A stretch of DNA of 6,168 bases from Bacillota bacterium. GTDB taxonomy: Bacteria; Bacillota; Clostridia; Peptostreptococcales; Anaerovoracaceae. The first letter of the stretch is position 1, and each line of letters starts with the position of its first letter. The translations under genes were made by a program, and so were the position numbers. The notes beneath the pieces were generated by a model. The model saw nothing but the letters and a program-made list of their open reading frames with translations. It was not told where the DNA came from and searched no databases. Below are positions 4,620 through 6,168 of the stretch, piece by piece. The stretch lies in NCBI GenBank assembly GCA_017549385.1, contig JAFYUX010000085.1:1-6168 (forward strand), read 5' to 3'.

Positions 4620-6168
4620 ATTGTTGCAGTTCCGGGAAACTCATCTTAAGTAATGATATGAAGTTTGTGCGCTGCTTGTACTCGACAGCGGAGCTGTCCA
4701 TAAATGCATTGTAAATGCATTGAGCAGTTGCAGGCTTTGCAAAGAAGTATCCCTGCATAAGGTCAGGGTTCAGCTCTGAAAGAACCATGAGTTCGCTGGC
4801 TGACTCGACGCCTTCGCAGCAGATTCGGATATCGTTTGCTTTTGCAAAAGAGATTACGTTGTGGATAAGGTTGTAATTGTAAGTGTTTTCTGTGAGATCG
4901 CTTACAAATATACGGTCAATCTTTATCTCGTCAATATCAAGCTGCTTGAGATAAGCCAGGTTAGAGTAACCTGTACCAAAGTCATCAACAGCAAATTGGA
5001 TGCCGTATCCTTTCAGTGTTTTCATATGGTTTGCAAACACTTCGTCATCGTGGAGTCTGACAGACTCGGTGATTTCGATGGTAAGTGCGCTGCCAGGCAT
5101 TTCTGTTCTGTTTAAGATGTTTACTATACGCTCAGCAAGATATCTGTCAGCAAACTGAGTAGAGGAGAAGTTTACGCTGACGCGGAGCTCAGGCAGGAAC
5201 TGACGCCATTGTTTGCACTGTAAAAGAGCATTTTCAAGCACCCAGAGACCAACTTTGTTGATGAGTTGTGATTGTTCTAAAATCGGAATGAACTGATCAG
5301 GATACATTTTGCCTCTAGTCGGAGACGTATATCTGATAAGGGCTTCTACACCATACAGCTGGAATGTGTTGGCATCGAGCTGTGGCTGGTAGTTAATTTT
5401 GAATCCAAGGTAACCCTTTTGGATGCTCTCGGAGAGATCCTCAAGAAGAGCCAGAGATTCGATACGCTGCTGGATTTCTTCCATGGAGAAGAACTCAAGG
5501 CGATTGCCGGTAACCTTTTTAGCTTTTTTAAGTGTGATGTTTATAGAGTCCAGAAGGTGAGAGGAATCCATAAAAATCTCGTTGTCTATAGGGACAGCAC
5601 TTGCTGTAAATGTGCACTTTTCGCTCATTGCGTTTTTGATGTGGCGATATACGGATCTTACGCGATTATCGTTTCTGGAATTAACTACAACAGCGAAGTT
5701 TTTATGATCCACGTGATAAGCATCGGAAACGTATTCGTGACTTTCCAGCAGGTGAGCGATTTCTTTGAGTAAATTATCACCGTAATCTCTGCCATGAGCC
5801 AGGTTGATAGAAGCAAGTCCATCAATATCCAGAAGCATGAGATAACCAGCTTTTTTAGGGAGGAGTGCAGCTAAGTCATCTTTGAGCTTTTCTTTGTTCC
5901 AGAGGCCAGTAAGAGGATTGTAAAGATGGCGGAGAGTTTCCTCGGAAACACGACCAACCATAATAGCAGGATTACCGACTTCGTCGTAAATAACCCTACC
6001 TCTGCAGCTAATCCACACAATGTCGCTATTACGAGTAATCCAGCGATAATACATATTGTGAGTTTTCTGAACGCCTGCGGCGATGCGGGCAAGATCGTCA
6101 ATAACAGCCTGTCTGTCGGCAGGATGAATAATCTCCAGCATCTCAGCAGTGGAGTTTGTTTCGCTACC
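4618..6168 (-). CDS. PAS-GGDEF(degenerate)-EAL phosphodiesterase, 5' end missing
   Basis: This is a signalling enzyme expected to hydrolyse cyclic di-GMP through its EAL domain. Visible are 516 residues (numbered here from the first codon in the window); the frame is still open at the right edge, so more sensory sequence probably lies upstream and the internal Met at 6141 is not a credible start. Residues 1 to about 80 look like the end of a PAS domain (HPADR, then WI-x-RNSDIVWISCRGR). A GGDEF fold follows (NPLTGLWN near 84, LLDIDGLASIN near 113), but its active-site loop reads VDHKNF at 153-158 in place of GGDEF, so cyclase activity is probably lost. The EAL domain keeps its catalytic set: EAL 275-277, N333, E365 in EITES, DD 395-396 in DDFGTGYS, K416, E452 and E455 in EGVES, and Q472 in QGYFF. 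The degenerate domain may bind GTP as a regulator, as in related composite proteins. The gene ends at the shared terminator. Confidence 0.9.
   Translation of the reverse strand, partial: GSETNSTAEMLEIIHPADRQAVIDDLARIAAGVQKTHNMYYRWITRNSDIVWISCRGRVIYDEVGNPAIMVGRVSEETLRHLYNPLTGLWNKEKLKDDLAALLPKKAGYLMLLDIDGLASINLAHGRDYGDNLLKEIAHLLESHEYVSDAYHVDHKNFAVVVNSRNDNRVRSVYRHIKNAMSEKCTFTASAVPIDNEIFMDSSHLLDSINITLKKAKKVTGNRLEFFSMEEIQQRIESLALLEDLSESIQKGYLGFKINYQPQLDANTFQLYGVEALIRYTSPTRGKMYPDQFIPILEQSQLINKVGLWVLENALLQCKQWRQFLPELRVSVNFSSTQFADRYLAERIVNILNRTEMPGSALTIEITESVRLHDDEVFANHMKTLKGYGIQFAVDDFGTGYSNLAYLKQLDIDEIKIDRIFVSDLTENTYNYNLIHNVISFAKANDIRICCEGVESASELMVLSELNPDLMQGYFFAKPATAQCIYNAFMDSSAVEYKQRTNFISLLKMSFPELQQ

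Overview
The window looks like a chromosomal piece of an anaerobic, low-to-mid G+C member of the Bacillota. A Negativicutes or Clostridia relative is my guess, from gene content and style only; no taxonomic marker is present. Four protein genes occupy roughly positions 1080-6168. The first 1.08 kb carries no credible gene.

Positions 1-120 look like the right end of an IS200/IS605-type (TnpB-bearing) element: three consecutive stem-loops, the last a perfect hairpin, then a T run. The tnpB gene itself would lie outside the window. Positions 174-714 and 729-1069 hold two adjacent repeat arrays that are the most unusual part of the window. In each, a 6-7 base motif alternates with its own reverse complement about every 31 bases, giving a 63-base period. 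The motif is TGTATCT/AGATACA in the first array and GTTGCTG/CAGCAAC in the second. The sequence between motifs is very poor in C on the + strand. I do not recognise this architecture as a named element.

Positions 1076-2472 (minus strand) encode a 14-TM-type MFS drug/H+ antiporter. A -1 frame disruption near its 3' end replaces the last membrane segment. Its Shine-Dalgarno sequence is buried in a perfect hairpin followed by seven U. Upstream, also on the minus strand, is a cytoplasmic coiled-coil protein of unknown function (2619-3554) with its own sigma-A-like promoter. The 147 bases between these two genes hold three inverted-repeat structures.

Divergent from the coiled-coil gene, on the + strand, is a two-part iron-sulfur protein (3722-4534). 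It is a ferredoxin-like N-terminus joined to a conserved C-terminal domain through an unusual Cys/His/Gly-rich linker. It ends at a strong bidirectional terminator (4591-4619) that it shares with the converging last gene. That gene, 4618 to beyond 6168 on the minus strand, encodes PAS, degenerate GGDEF and intact EAL domains and is probably a cyclic-di-GMP phosphodiesterase; its 5' end is outside the window.

The genes do not form an obvious pathway. They look like independent housekeeping or accessory transcription units next to a repeat-rich, mobile-element-bordered intergenic region.
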